NCBI GenBank assembly: GCA_016699615.1
Contig: CP064984.1
Span: forward strand, 2,266,001 to 2,330,000
DNA length: 64,000 nucleotides
DNA from: Sphingobacteriales bacterium
GTDB lineage: Bacteria > Bacteroidota > Bacteroidia > Chitinophagales > JADIYW01
Direction: 5' to 3'
Notes under the pieces: generated by a model
The model's input: only the letters and a program-made list of their open reading frames with translations
Database searches by the model: none
Told to the model about the DNA's origin: nothing
Shown here: in pieces, positions 1 to 7,773 of the stretch
How the letters are laid out: each line of letters starts with the position of its first letter
Position numbering within the stretch: position 1 is the first letter of the stretch
Program-made: the position numbers and the translations under genes

Positions 1-213
1 TTGGCCAAAAGATATGAAAACCAGCAAATGAAATTAATCCTCGTAATGGTATAAATTTATTGATTATCATAGAATGTATCTAATTTTTTTGTTTACTTAA
101 TTTTCTACTAAAATAGAATTAATCTATAAAATGAATGAAATTAATTTTTACTAAATATTGCTTATGTACTTTTTTTGAATGGATTATTATTTGAAAAATA
201 AAATTTTGATTTG

Positions 214-221
214 TATTTTTG
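214..221 (+). promoter_or_regulatory. Bacteroidota -7 box TATTTTTG upstream of GNAT gene
   Basis: TATTTTTG matches the Bacteroidota -7 consensus TAnnTTTG and sits 32 nt before the ATG at 254. No clear -33 TTG is seen. The rest of bases 1-253 is AT-rich with no supported gene; an open frame ending near base 57 could be the tail of an upstream gene but is too short to judge. Confidence 0.4.
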
Positions 222-253
222 AATAGTAGATAAGATATTTTATTTATTATAAT

Positions 254-748
254 ATGAAAATTAGAAAGGCAAATATTCAGACAGACTTTGAAGAAATTTG
301 GAATATTTTTAGAAACGTAATTTCAACTGGAGATACGTATGTGTTTGACCCAAACACATCTAAGGAAAGTTTGTACAAGCATTGGTTTGCTGACTATATG
401 GATACATTTGTAGCTGTAGATGATGATAAGATCTTAGGTACATATATTATAAAACCAAATCAAATTGATTTAGGAAGTCATATTGCTAATTGTAGTTACA
501 TGGTAAATCCAATGTATCATGGTCATGGTACAGGAAAATTATTATGTGAGCACTCAATTCAATATGCAAGAAGCAAGGGATATTTAGGTATTCAGTTTAA
601 TATTGTGGTAAGTACAAATATAAGTGCAGTAAAGTTGTGGCAGAAATATGGCTTTGAGATAATTGGAACAACACCAAAAGGATTTAAACATAAAGAATTA
701 GGATTTGTAGATACATATATTATGTTCAAAGACTTGACAATTGTATAA
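254..748 (+). CDS. GNAT family N-acetyltransferase
   Basis: A 164-residue protein of normal single-domain GNAT length, expected to transfer an acetyl group from acetyl-CoA to an amine on an unknown small molecule or protein. The acetyl-CoA binding region is visible near residues 88-98 as NPMYHGHGTGKLL (the Q/RxxGxG/A-type loop), followed by the typical late segment SAVKLWQKYGFEIIGT near residues 124-140, where GNATs carry N..A..LY...GF. The start is the ATG 32 nt after a -7 box. It stands alone on this strand and faces an SRPBCC gene 77 bp away. Substrate cannot be inferred. Confidence in the fold is high. Confidence 0.85.
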   Translation: MKIRKANIQTDFEEIWNIFRNVISTGDTYVFDPNTSKESLYKHWFADYMDTFVAVDDDKILGTYIIKPNQIDLGSHIANCSYMVNPMYHGHGTGKLLCEHSIQYARSKGYLGIQFNIVVSTNISAVKLWQKYGFEIIGTTPKGFKHKELGFVDTYIMFKDLTIV

Positions 749-825
749 TTAATATATAGAAGCATAATTTTTTTCAAGCATGGACAGCATATATAAAACG
801 TACAAACCAGAAGGATTTCATTCTG

Positions 826-1284
826 TTACGCCTTATTTAATTGTAAAACATTTAGCATTTCGTGTTCTAATCTATCAAAATTCTCTTCATTTTTGGGCAG
901 TACAAAATTTTTAATTTTTTCACATGCTTCTTGGCTATCAAAAATCATTCTAAATGATATTTCAGTTTGTTTGTCATCAAGTTTTTTAAACCTTACTTCC
1001 ATGTCAAATATTGGTTGTGAATTTCGTTTCCAAGAAATTAATTTTAGTGGCTCAACGATTTTGAATATTGATGAGTTTTCATAATTACCATTTTCAGGAC
1101 CATGCATTGTAAGTATCCATTTGCCTTCTGGTTTTAATTCAAACTCGTGAAAGGTATTTGAAAACCCTTTTGGTCCCCACCAGTTTTTTAAATGTATTGG
1201 ATTTGCAAATGCTTCGTAGACTTTTTCTACTGGAAAATTTAAAACTCTTGAGCTAAAAACTTCATGATTTGTATTAGATTGCAT
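826..1284 (-). CDS. SRPBCC (AHSA1-like START/Bet v1) domain protein
   Basis: A 152-residue single-domain protein of the Aha1-C-terminal-like SRPBCC group. Signs are the N-terminal strand SSRVLNFPVEKVYEAFANP, the loop NWWGPKGFSNTFHEFELKPEG that is diagnostic for this group, and a late IVEPLKLISWKR segment, all in order. The fold forms a hydrophobic cavity, but bacterial members mostly lack an assigned ligand. It is cytoplasmic, with no signal peptide. It lies convergent to the GNAT gene and is followed upstream (higher coordinates) by an 84-bp repeat array. The ATG at 1284 gives the usual family length. Function beyond the fold is unknown. Confidence 0.82.
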   Translation of the reverse strand: MQSNTNHEVFSSRVLNFPVEKVYEAFANPIHLKNWWGPKGFSNTFHEFELKPEGKWILTMHGPENGNYENSSIFKIVEPLKLISWKRNSQPIFDMEVRFKKLDDKQTEISFRMIFDSQEACEKIKNFVLPKNEENFDRLEHEMLNVLQLNKA

Positions 1285-1365
1285 TATTCAGATTTTTGTT
1301 GACTATTCAATTAGCACCATAAATTTATACTTTTATTTCAATTATTATTATCATTGGTATCTTCT

Positions 1366-1625
1366 TTAGTATGTGTTTTAGGATATGCCAATTACTACTC
1401 AAAAATGATTTATGAGCAAGCCCAAAAATGTTTTGGGCTATACTAAAAGTTTAAATGAGTACTCAAAATATGTAAAATACTACTCAAAAATGTGTTATGT
1501 ACAGCCTAAAAATGTTTTGGGCTATACCAAAAGTTTTAATGAGTACTCAAAATATGTAAAATACTACTCAAAAATGTTTTATGAACAGTCCAAAAATGTT
1601 TTGGGCTGCAACAAAAGAATTATTT
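1366..1625. repeat. 84-bp direct tandem repeat with internal hairpins
   Basis: Three full hairpin cores TTTTGGGCT begin at 1431, 1515 and 1599, exactly 84 bp apart, with about 2.7 repeat units and a degenerate partial copy near 1366-1390. Each core is an inverted repeat of the form AGCCCAAAA-ATG-TTTTGGGCT. The second and third copies carry single C-to-T changes in the left arm that become G.U pairs in plus-strand RNA, so the stem is kept. Between cores are GAGTACTC palindromes and ACTACTCAAAAATG blocks. The array fills the 381-bp gap between the SRPBCC and VOC genes. A frame runs through it because 84 is a multiple of three, but it continues antisense into the VOC gene and is not a credible gene. 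Confidence 0.9.
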
Positions 1626-1665
1626 GTGCAAGTGGAATTGTCTTAAACTATCTAATTGATGTGGT

Positions 1666-2118
1666 TTATCCTAAATATGCTTCAATAATGATTTTTTGCT
1701 GCGTCATCATTATGTCGTATGCATTTGGCTTAGCCATTAATTCTTTTAAATTTTTCGGTATAATTTGCCATCTAACACCATATTTGTCTATGCACCAACC
1801 GCATTGAGATTCTTTTCCATCTTCTGTAAAATAGTTCCAATAATGGTCTATTTCATTTTGACCATCACAACTGATAATAAATGAGATTGCATCATTTAGT
1901 GGATGGTGCTCTTTCTCTGTACTCATTAGTGAATAATTTTGACCAAAAACAATAATCTCACACATTTCAGTATTGCCACTTGGTGTTTGTCCAAGAGAAG
2001 TAATATCGCCTGCTTTAAAATCTTTATCGAATATAGTTTTGTAATATTCTATAACCTCTGTTAGTAGTCCTTTTTCTGTAGTCAGCCAAATAAAAGGTGT
2101 GATTTTGTTGTTACGCAT
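1666..2118 (-). CDS. VOC-family (PhnB/3-dmu-9_3-mt-like) protein
   Basis: A 150-residue glyoxalase/bleomycin-resistance superfamily protein of the PhnB-like branch. The N-terminal ITPFIWLTTE strand, the central ISFIISCDGQNEIDHYW block and the C-terminal QCGWCIDKYGVRWQIIP strand are all characteristic of that branch, and the length fits. Many members bind a metal, but substrates are mostly unassigned. A TTG at 2124 is also in frame; the ATG at 2118 giving MRNNKITPF is preferred. It belongs to a short run of small accessory-type genes with the GNAT and SRPBCC genes. Its 3' end lies about 40 bp from the hairpin repeat array. Confidence 0.85.
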   Translation of the reverse strand: MRNNKITPFIWLTTEKGLLTEVIEYYKTIFDKDFKAGDITSLGQTPSGNTEMCEIIVFGQNYSLMSTEKEHHPLNDAISFIISCDGQNEIDHYWNYFTEDGKESQCGWCIDKYGVRWQIIPKNLKELMAKPNAYDIMMTQQKIIIEAYLG

Positions 2119-2260
2119 ATTCAATAATATTTTTTTTGACTTTAATTGATTTTTCTAAAAGAATAAGACTAATATACAATGTATATGAAGAAGAAATAAA
2201 AATAGTTTGTAAGGATTGCTTTGTTGCTTTAGAATATAGCGAAGTGCCGAATTCTTAAAG

Positions 2261-2343
2261 TACCCAGGGCGGGACTCGAACCCGCACAGCCGTGAAGCCA
2301 CAGGATTTTAAGTCCTGCGTGTCTACCATTCCACCACCTGGGC
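2261..2343 (-). tRNA. tRNA-Leu (anticodon UAA)
   Basis: On the minus strand the 83-nt sequence folds as a class II tRNA. The acceptor stem is GCCCAGG with CCTGGGT (first pair G.U), the anticodon stem-loop CAGGACTTAAAATCCTG shows UAA, a long variable arm follows, and the T-arm is GCGGG-TTCGAGT-CCCGC. The long variable arm and UAA anticodon identify leucine. The 3' CCA is not encoded. It is the second gene in a tRNA-Gly/tRNA-Leu pair. Confidence 0.96.
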
Positions 2344-2406
2344 AACATTAAAGAATGAACTTATATTTTTAGAAAATTCTTTGGAAAAATACTTCTAAAA
2401 ATTTGG

Positions 2407-2479
2407 AGCGAAAGACGAGACTCGAACCCGCGACCCTCACCTTGGCAAGGTGATGCTCTACCAACTGAGCTACTTTCGC
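2407..2479 (-). tRNA. tRNA-Gly (anticodon GCC)
   Basis: A 73-nt class I tRNA on the minus strand. The acceptor stem is GCGAAAG with CTTTCGC, the D-arm begins TAGCTCAGTTGG, the anticodon stem-loop CACCTTGCCAAGGTG shows GCC, and the T-loop is TTCGAGT. A CCA triplet follows the discriminator (bases 2404-2406), unlike the neighbouring tRNA-Leu. A -7 box lies 22 bp upstream, so this is probably the first gene of the tRNA pair. Confidence 0.96.
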
Positions 2480-2501
2480 ATATATTTTACAGAACGGAAT
2501 G

Positions 2502-2509
2502 CAAAGATA
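2502..2509 (-). promoter_or_regulatory. -7 box TATCTTTG for tRNA-Gly/tRNA-Leu
   Basis: The minus-strand sequence TATCTTTG matches TAnnTTTG and lies 22 bp before the 5' end of tRNA-Gly, a sensible distance for a short precursor leader. The rest of the 430-bp stretch 2119-2548 holds only the two tRNAs and AT-rich spacer. Confidence 0.55.
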
Positions 2510-2548
2510 AATTCTTTTTTTTATTTACCAAAATAAAAAAGAAAAAAA

Positions 2549-3280
2549 TTATTTATTTTGTACATAACTTTCATCTTTTGTGATTTGGTTATAGGCACAC
2601 ATATAAATAACGCCTGGAAATTGTTCAATTAATCCATAATTATGCGTTGCCATAACAACAGGTGTATTTGTTTCTTTAAATATATTGTAAAATAAACTTA
2701 ATGTTTCATGGGCAGTTTCTGGATCTAGGTTGCCAGTTGGTTCATCAGCCAAAATAATATCTGGATTATTGATTAATGCTCTGGCAATTGCAACTCTTTG
2801 TTGCTCTCCACCAGAAAGTTGATGTGGGTATTTATTTAATTTATAAGGTAGATTTACTTTGTCTAGTGCAATATCAATCTTTTGTTGTATTGTTTTTATA
2901 TTTCTTTCTCCAACTGCTTCTAAAACAAATCTTAGATTGTCAAATATTGTCTTGTCTTGTAATAGTTGAAAATCTTGAAACACAATACCAATCTTTCTTC
3001 TTAAAAATGGTAAGTCTTTTGTTTTTATGCTCTTAATGTCATAGCCACAAACTTCGCCTTCACCTTTTTTTATTTTCAAATCGCCATACAATGTACGCAG
3101 TAAGCTACTTTTGCCTTGTCCTGTTCTGCCTATTAGATATACAAAATCTCCTTTTCTAACTTCAAAGTTGATGTTTTCTAAAACAATATTTTTGCCAATA
3201 TAGATATCAGCATTTTTAATATTTACAATTCTTTGGAAAATGGTAGAAACGCTAGGTTCGGCTAATGGAATTTCGCTCAT
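2549..3280 (-). CDS. ftsE: FtsE-like ABC transporter ATP-binding protein
   Basis: A 243-residue cytoplasmic ATPase. The Walker A motif GRTGQGKSS is at about residues 51-59, followed by a Q-loop (GIVFQDFQLL), the signature LSGGEQQR and the Walker B IILADEPTG, then a final MATHNYGLI switch region. The overall pattern resembles FtsE, which works with membrane partner FtsX to drive peptidoglycan hydrolase activity during division. FtsX is not next to it here, which is common in this phylum, so the symbol rests on sequence pattern alone. An assignment to another short ABC exporter ATPase (LolD-like) is possible. It is divergent from hemE with 59 bp between the start codons. Confidence 0.8.
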   Translation of the reverse strand: MSEIPLAEPSVSTIFQRIVNIKNADIYIGKNIVLENINFEVRKGDFVYLIGRTGQGKSSLLRTLYGDLKIKKGEGEVCGYDIKSIKTKDLPFLRRKIGIVFQDFQLLQDKTIFDNLRFVLEAVGERNIKTIQQKIDIALDKVNLPYKLNKYPHQLSGGEQQRVAIARALINNPDIILADEPTGNLDPETAHETLSLFYNIFKETNTPVVMATHNYGLIEQFPGVIYMCAYNQITKDESYVQNK

Positions 3281-3327
3281 ATTTTTTACTTTAAAAGTAA
3301 AATTATTTTTTAATCAACTAATTCAGT

Positions 3328-3335
3328 ATTTTTGC
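3328..3335 (+). promoter_or_regulatory. -7 box TATTTTTG immediately before hemE
   Basis: TATTTTTG matches TAnnTTTG and ends only 4 nt before the hemE ATG at 3340. If it is the real -7 element, transcription would start at or next to the start codon and the mRNA would be leaderless or nearly so. Confidence 0.5.
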
Positions 3336-3339
3336 CCAT

Positions 3340-4362
3340 ATGTTGAAAAATGATTTGTTATTAAGAGCAGCAAATGGCAAAGATGTAGAGCGTGTGCCTA
3401 TTTGGTTGATGCGCCAAGCTGGAAGAATTCTGAAAGAATATCGTGAAGTACGCAGTAGCGTTGATGGCTTTAAAGCATTGGTTAAAAATCCTGAATTGAT
3501 TTGTGAAGTAACCATTCAGCCAGTTGATATATTGAAAGTTGATGCTGCAATTATTTTTTCTGATATTTTGGTAATTCCAGAAGCCATGGGTTTGGATTAT
3601 GAGATGATAGAAAGTAAAGGACCATTTTTTCCAAAAACAATACAATCAGCCAATGATATCAATAACTTAACTGATAATGTGCTTGATAATTTGCAGTATG
3701 TGTTTGATTCTATTACATTAACTAAAAAAGAATTGGATAATAGAGTTCCTTTAATTGGATTTGCTGGCGCACCTTTTACTATATTTTGTTATATGATAGA
3801 AGGAAAAGGAAGTAAAACTTTTTCTAATGCTAAAAAGTTTTTGTACACACAACCAGTTTTAGCACATGAATTATTAAATAAAATTACAAATGCTACAATT
3901 GCCTATTTAAAACAACAAATTGCATGTGGTGCTGATATTGTTCAGGTATTTGATAGTTGGGCTGGTGTTCTAGGAAAAGAACAATACCAAACATTCGCAT
4001 TGCCTTATATGAAAAAAATTGCAACTGCAATTACTGAGGTGCCTACCATATTATTTGCTAAAGATGCACATTATATTATAGAAGATTTTGGACAATCTGA
4101 TTGTAATGTAATTGGATTGGATTGGACTATTGATATTGCTACAGCAAGAAAAAGTGCAGCAAGTAAAACTTTGCAAGGCAACTTAGATCCATGTGTTTTG
4201 TATGCTGATGAAAAAACTATTTTACAAGAAGTGGATAAAATGCTAAAGGCATTTGGTAAACAACAATATATTTGCAATTTAGGTCATGGTGTGTATCCAG
4301 ATGTTGATGCTGAAAAAGCTAAGTTCTTTATCCAATGTGTTCAATCCTATCAATGGAATTAA
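3340..4362 (+). CDS. hemE: uroporphyrinogen decarboxylase
   Basis: Decarboxylates the four acetate side chains of uroporphyrinogen III to give coproporphyrinogen III in haem synthesis; soluble and cofactor-free. The 340 residues match the family length. The N-terminal RVPIWLMRQAGR substrate-binding arginine motif is at residues 20-31, FSDILVIPEAMG holds the catalytic-site aspartate region, and GFAGAPFTIFCYMIEG and the late LGHGVYPDVDAE are standard HemE segments. No other haem genes are adjacent. Its TAA stop interlocks with the stop of the convergent reductase (TTAA, 4359-4362). Confidence 0.97.
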   Translation: MLKNDLLLRAANGKDVERVPIWLMRQAGRILKEYREVRSSVDGFKALVKNPELICEVTIQPVDILKVDAAIIFSDILVIPEAMGLDYEMIESKGPFFPKTIQSANDINNLTDNVLDNLQYVFDSITLTKKELDNRVPLIGFAGAPFTIFCYMIEGKGSKTFSNAKKFLYTQPVLAHELLNKITNATIAYLKQQIACGADIVQVFDSWAGVLGKEQYQTFALPYMKKIATAITEVPTILFAKDAHYIIEDFGQSDCNVIGLDWTIDIATARKSAASKTLQGNLDPCVLYADEKTILQEVDKMLKAFGKQQYICNLGHGVYPDVDAEKAKFFIQCVQSYQWN

Positions 4363-5231
4363 TTACTTTTCTTAGATACGTAATCATCAATAGTAGAAAA
4401 AACAAAATCGGGATAAAGTTGAGCAAATTTCAAGTTTTTTAAGCCACCTTGTAATGGTCTTGCTGCTGGTTGTTGTAGGTCTGTTGTAAGCATTGGTATC
4501 AAATCATATGTAGCATCTGGAAAATATTGTAGAATTTTTAAAGCTAATTGAACTCTGTTCATATAATCAGTAGAGGCAATATTAAATATTCCTTTGTGCT
4601 CATCTTTTAATAGTAAATACAAACATCTTGCAATGTCATATGCGTTGATTGGTGTAGCAAATTGGTCTATTGGTAGTTTTAATGTAAGCTTTTGTTTGTT
4701 TATTGCTTGTTCTATAATTCTAGAAACAAAGTTTTTCCCTCTTATTTCATCGCCATAAACATTTGTAATACGTAAGATTATAGCATCAGGAATTTGATTG
4801 AGTACATATTGTTCTGCTTCTAATTTATGTTTTCCATAGATAGAAATTGGATTTGCTTGTGCTGTTTCTAAATACGGACCATCTTCTCCATCAAAAATAT
4901 AATCAGTAGAAATGAATACAAACTTAGAATTTAGTTTTTTTGCAATTTCTACTAAGCTTTTGGTAGACTGTACGGTTTTTTCATAGCTTTCTTGTTCGTT
5001 TTGCTCACAATAATCTACATGTGTAAGTGCACCACAATGTATAATAACGTCTGGTTGAAAATTAGAAACATCAAAGTTTTCTGTGTTTTCTATATTCAAA
5101 GTATCAAAATACACTGTTTGTTCAGTTGCATAAGAGAAATATGTTCCAATATTTTGCCAACCTTTTTGGTTGAAATATTGCATACAATTGCCACCAACCA
5201 AACCAGAAGCGCCTACAATAAAAGTTTTCAT
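4359..5231 (-). CDS. RmlD-like NAD(P)-dependent sugar-nucleotide reductase
   Basis: A 290-residue extended short-chain dehydrogenase of the RmlD/MAT2B-like type. The N-terminal FIVGASGLVGGN is the Rossmann dinucleotide loop, FISTDYIFDGEDGPY is the conserved substrate-side loop, and SIYGKHKLEAEQ supplies the YxxxK catalytic pair. RmlD reduces dTDP-4-keto-rhamnose to dTDP-rhamnose, but no rmlA, rmlB or rmlC gene is nearby, so the substrate is uncertain. The next gene on this strand is far away, so it appears monocistronic. Its stop overlaps that of hemE by 4 nt. Confidence 0.85.
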   Translation of the reverse strand: MKTFIVGASGLVGGNCMQYFNQKGWQNIGTYFSYATEQTVYFDTLNIENTENFDVSNFQPDVIIHCGALTHVDYCEQNEQESYEKTVQSTKSLVEIAKKLNSKFVFISTDYIFDGEDGPYLETAQANPISIYGKHKLEAEQYVLNQIPDAIILRITNVYGDEIRGKNFVSRIIEQAINKQKLTLKLPIDQFATPINAYDIARCLYLLLKDEHKGIFNIASTDYMNRVQLALKILQYFPDATYDLIPMLTTDLQQPAARPLQGGLKNLKFAQLYPDFVFSTIDDYVSKKSN

Positions 5232-5415
5232 AGTGCGTAAAAATATAAAAAATTAGGTTTATGTTTTTAGTCTTTTGTATTTATTTCTCCAATGATGACT
5301 AGTTTTGGTTGTTTTATCAATTTATTTCAATAATTATTTTAGATAATTTAACTAAGAATTCATATTATACCAAACTGATATTGAATTTTAATGTGTTTTT
5401 ATCATTTTTATCACG

Positions 5416-5423
5416 TATCTTTG
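5416..5423 (+). promoter_or_regulatory. -7 box TATCTTTG upstream of bamD
   Basis: TATCTTTG fits TAnnTTTG, ends 7 nt before the bamD ATG at 5431, and is the only good match in the 199-bp gap 5232-5430. It probably drives the bamD-rpoZ-coaBC-DUF4835 run. Confidence 0.5.
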
Positions 5424-5430
5424 CGTTTTT

Positions 5431-6258
5431 ATGATTTTTAGGAGATATTATATAATATTGATTGCGCTACTTGTTTTAGCTTCTTGTAATAAAAAATACA
5501 AAGAGGCACTACAAAGCAATAGTGTAGAAGCACAAACACAAAAAGCCAACGAGTATTTTGAAAAAAAGAAATATGATAAGGCAATTCCAATTTATGAAAC
5601 ATTGCTAACTGTATTGAAAGGACAAAAAAGTGTAGAAGAAATTTATTATAAATACGCTAAATCACAATATCTGAATGGAAGTTATGAATTAGCGGCTTTT
5701 TACCTAAAAAGTTTTTATACAACCTACTACAATAGTTCATATGCAGAAGAAACAGCTTTTTTAGAAGCAATGAGTTATTTTAAGCAATCGCCTAGATATA
5801 ATTTAGAGCAAGTAAATACACAAAAAGCAATTGCTATTTTCCAACAGTTTATAGATAAATATCCCAAAAGTCAGTATGTACAAGAAGCAAATGATAGAAT
5901 GGATGAACTAAGAGGAAAACTCAGAAAAAAAGCGTACGAAGCAGCTTATTTGTATTATAAAATTCAACATTACAACGCAGCAGTTGTTGCGTTCAAAAAC
6001 TTTTTGTACGAATATCCAGAATATGAAGATGTAGAAAAAATTGACTATCTTATTGTAAAATCATTGAACAGATATGCAGAAGAAAGTTATAAACATAAAA
6101 AAATTGAAAGATACACAGAGGAAATAAAAGCCTATGAGGCATTTGCTGCAAAATATTCAAATAGTAAATATTTGCAAGAATTACAAAAAGAGTATAATTT
6201 AGCAAAACAATATATTGAGAAAATAAATAAAGAAGTAAAAGGATATGAAAAAAATTGA
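5431..6258 (+). CDS. bamD: outer membrane assembly lipoprotein BamD
   Basis: Essential lipoprotein partner of BamA in the complex that folds beta-barrel proteins into the outer membrane. The 275-residue protein has a short signal peptide ending LVLASC, with lipidated Cys19. It is followed by TPR-like helical repeats, for example AQTQKANEYFEKKKYDKAI, YYKYAKSQYLNGSYELA and AYLYYKIQHYNAAVVAFK, spaced as in BamD. It leads a compact run with rpoZ, coaBC and DUF4835 that is a familiar order in Bacteroidota. The TGA stop overlaps the start of rpoZ by 14 nt. Confidence 0.93.
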   Translation: MIFRRYYIILIALLVLASCNKKYKEALQSNSVEAQTQKANEYFEKKKYDKAIPIYETLLTVLKGQKSVEEIYYKYAKSQYLNGSYELAAFYLKSFYTTYYNSSYAEETAFLEAMSYFKQSPRYNLEQVNTQKAIAIFQQFIDKYPKSQYVQEANDRMDELRGKLRKKAYEAAYLYYKIQHYNAAVVAFKNFLYEYPEYEDVEKIDYLIVKSLNRYAEESYKHKKIERYTEEIKAYEAFAAKYSNSKYLQELQKEYNLAKQYIEKINKEVKGYEKN

Positions 6259-6565
6259 AGAAGTAAAATCACAGTCTGCGTATATTGAGACTAGAGACTT
6301 AGATATAATTACTGAAAAAACAGGTAATTTATATAAATCTATCAATGCAATTTCTAAACGTTCTGAGCAGTTAAATTCAAAATTGAAAGAAGAATTACAT
6401 AGAAAATTAGAAGAATTTGCTTCAGTATCTGATAATTTAGAAGAAGTATTTGAAAATAGAGAGCAGATTGAAATATCAAGATATTATGAAAAGCTTCCAA
6501 AAACTTCTACTATGGCATTAGCTGAGTTTTTGAATGATGAAACTCATATTGAAGATATAAAATAA
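6245..6565 (+). CDS. rpoZ: RNA polymerase omega-like subunit (RpoZ/Rpb6 family)
   Basis: A 106-residue small protein in the position where Bacteroidota keep their omega-like subunit, between bamD and coaBC. The segment ITEKTGNLYKSINAISKRSE resembles the conserved omega helix in which RNA polymerase omega carries a (R/K)F.L...A.KRA-type pattern, and the second half is acidic as in other members. Omega helps assemble and stabilise the beta-prime subunit. Sequence similarity to proteobacterial omega is weak, so the call leans on gene order as well as the motif. It overlaps bamD by 14 nt and is 7 nt from coaBC, so translation is probably coupled. Confidence 0.8.
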   Translation: MKKIEEVKSQSAYIETRDLDIITEKTGNLYKSINAISKRSEQLNSKLKEELHRKLEEFASVSDNLEEVFENREQIEISRYYEKLPKTSTMALAEFLNDETHIEDIK

Positions 6566-6572
6566 TCCGTCA

Positions 6573-7773
6573 ATGAATTTAAACGGCAAAAAAATAATAG
6601 TTGCCGTATGTGGTAGTATTGCTGCATATAAGTCTGCATATATTGTACGTTTGCTTGTAAAGCAAGGAGCAACAGTAAAATGTATAACTACAAATGCAGC
6701 CACACAATTTATATCACCACTCACTTTAGCCACACTTTCAAAGCACGAGTGCTACACACAGTACACCAATGCAAACAATACCGATTGGGTAAATCATGTA
6801 GATTTAGCACTTTGGGCAGATATAATAATAGTTGCACCAGCATCAATGAATACAATTGCAAAAATGGCAAATGGTATTTGTGATAATTTATTGTTAGGTG
6901 TCTATTTCTCAGCTAGATGCAAAGTAATGGTAGCTCCAGCAATGGACGAAGATATGTGGCACCACCCATCAAATCAAAAAAATATTCAAACCTTAAAATT
7001 ATTTGGAAACCAAATTATTGAAGTAAATGATGGTGAGTTGGCAAGTGGATTGATAGGAAAAGGAAGAATGGCAGAACCTGAAGAAATTATTCAATCCATA
7101 ATAGAATATTTTACTATTAAAACATCTAAGTTAGCAAATAAAAAAATATTAATAACAGCAGGACCAACTTACGAACCATTAGATCCAGTAAGATTTATTG
7201 GAAATCATTCGAGTGGTAAAATGGGTGTGGCAATTGCAGAGCAAGCAGCAAGATGTGGTGCAGATGTTACGCTAATTATTGGTCATAACACATTATCAAT
7301 TTCCAAGCAAGTAAAAATAATTATTGTGCTTTCTGCAAGTGAAATGTATAATGCATGTCTACAATATTTTGCTCAACAAGATATCTGTGTTTTTTGCAGC
7401 AGCAGTTGCAGACTATACACCAATGCAAGTAGCAGATGAAAAAATTAAGAAATCAGAAGATATTTTAACACTTACATTGAAAAAAAATGTAGATATTGCA
7501 TATGAATTTGGAAAAATAAAACAAGAGAATCAGCTTTCAATTGGATTTGCATTAGAAACAGAAAATGAACTAGAGCACGCAAAACAAAAGATAAAGAAGA
7601 AAAACTTTGATTTAATTGTTCTAAATTCTACCAAAGATAAAGGCGCAGGTTTTAAGCACGATACAAATAAGATTACGATAATTAATAAAGAATTAGAAAG
7701 TAAAAAATTTGATTTAAAAACTAAAACTGAAACTGCAATTGATATTCTAAATGAGATAGAAAAATTAATATGA
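6573..7773 (+). CDS. coaBC: CoaBC bifunctional enzyme, reading frame interrupted
   Basis: Phosphopantothenoylcysteine decarboxylase/phosphopantothenate-cysteine ligase, two consecutive steps of coenzyme A synthesis. The flavoprotein half shows GSIAAYKSAYIVRLL near residue 13, APASMNTIAKMANG and the APAMDEDMW substrate clamp. The ligase half begins ILITAGPTYEPLDPVR with FIGNHSSGKMG. The frame breaks at a T6 run (7390-7395). Removing one T gives DICVFAAAVADY, continues into EKIKKSEDIL in the next frame, and yields 399 residues, the normal family size. As sequenced, the first frame stops at 7439 after 288 residues. The gene is essential in most bacteria, so an intact product is expected by some route. 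It overlaps DUF4835 by ATGA. Confidence 0.9.

Noticed and set aside
1366..1625. CRISPR array
   Set aside because: Only three units with the whole 84 bp repeated, no unique spacers, and no cas genes.
1412..1807. A plus-strand frame through the 84-bp repeat that could encode a repeat protein
   Set aside because: It arises because 84 is divisible by three, runs antisense into the VOC gene and has no start context or domain.
1366..2118. GNAT, SRPBCC and VOC genes with palindromic repeats as an integron cassette array
   Set aside because: No attC core sites (RYYYAAC and GTRRRY-type) flank each gene, no integrase is seen, and the repeats lie in a single gap only.
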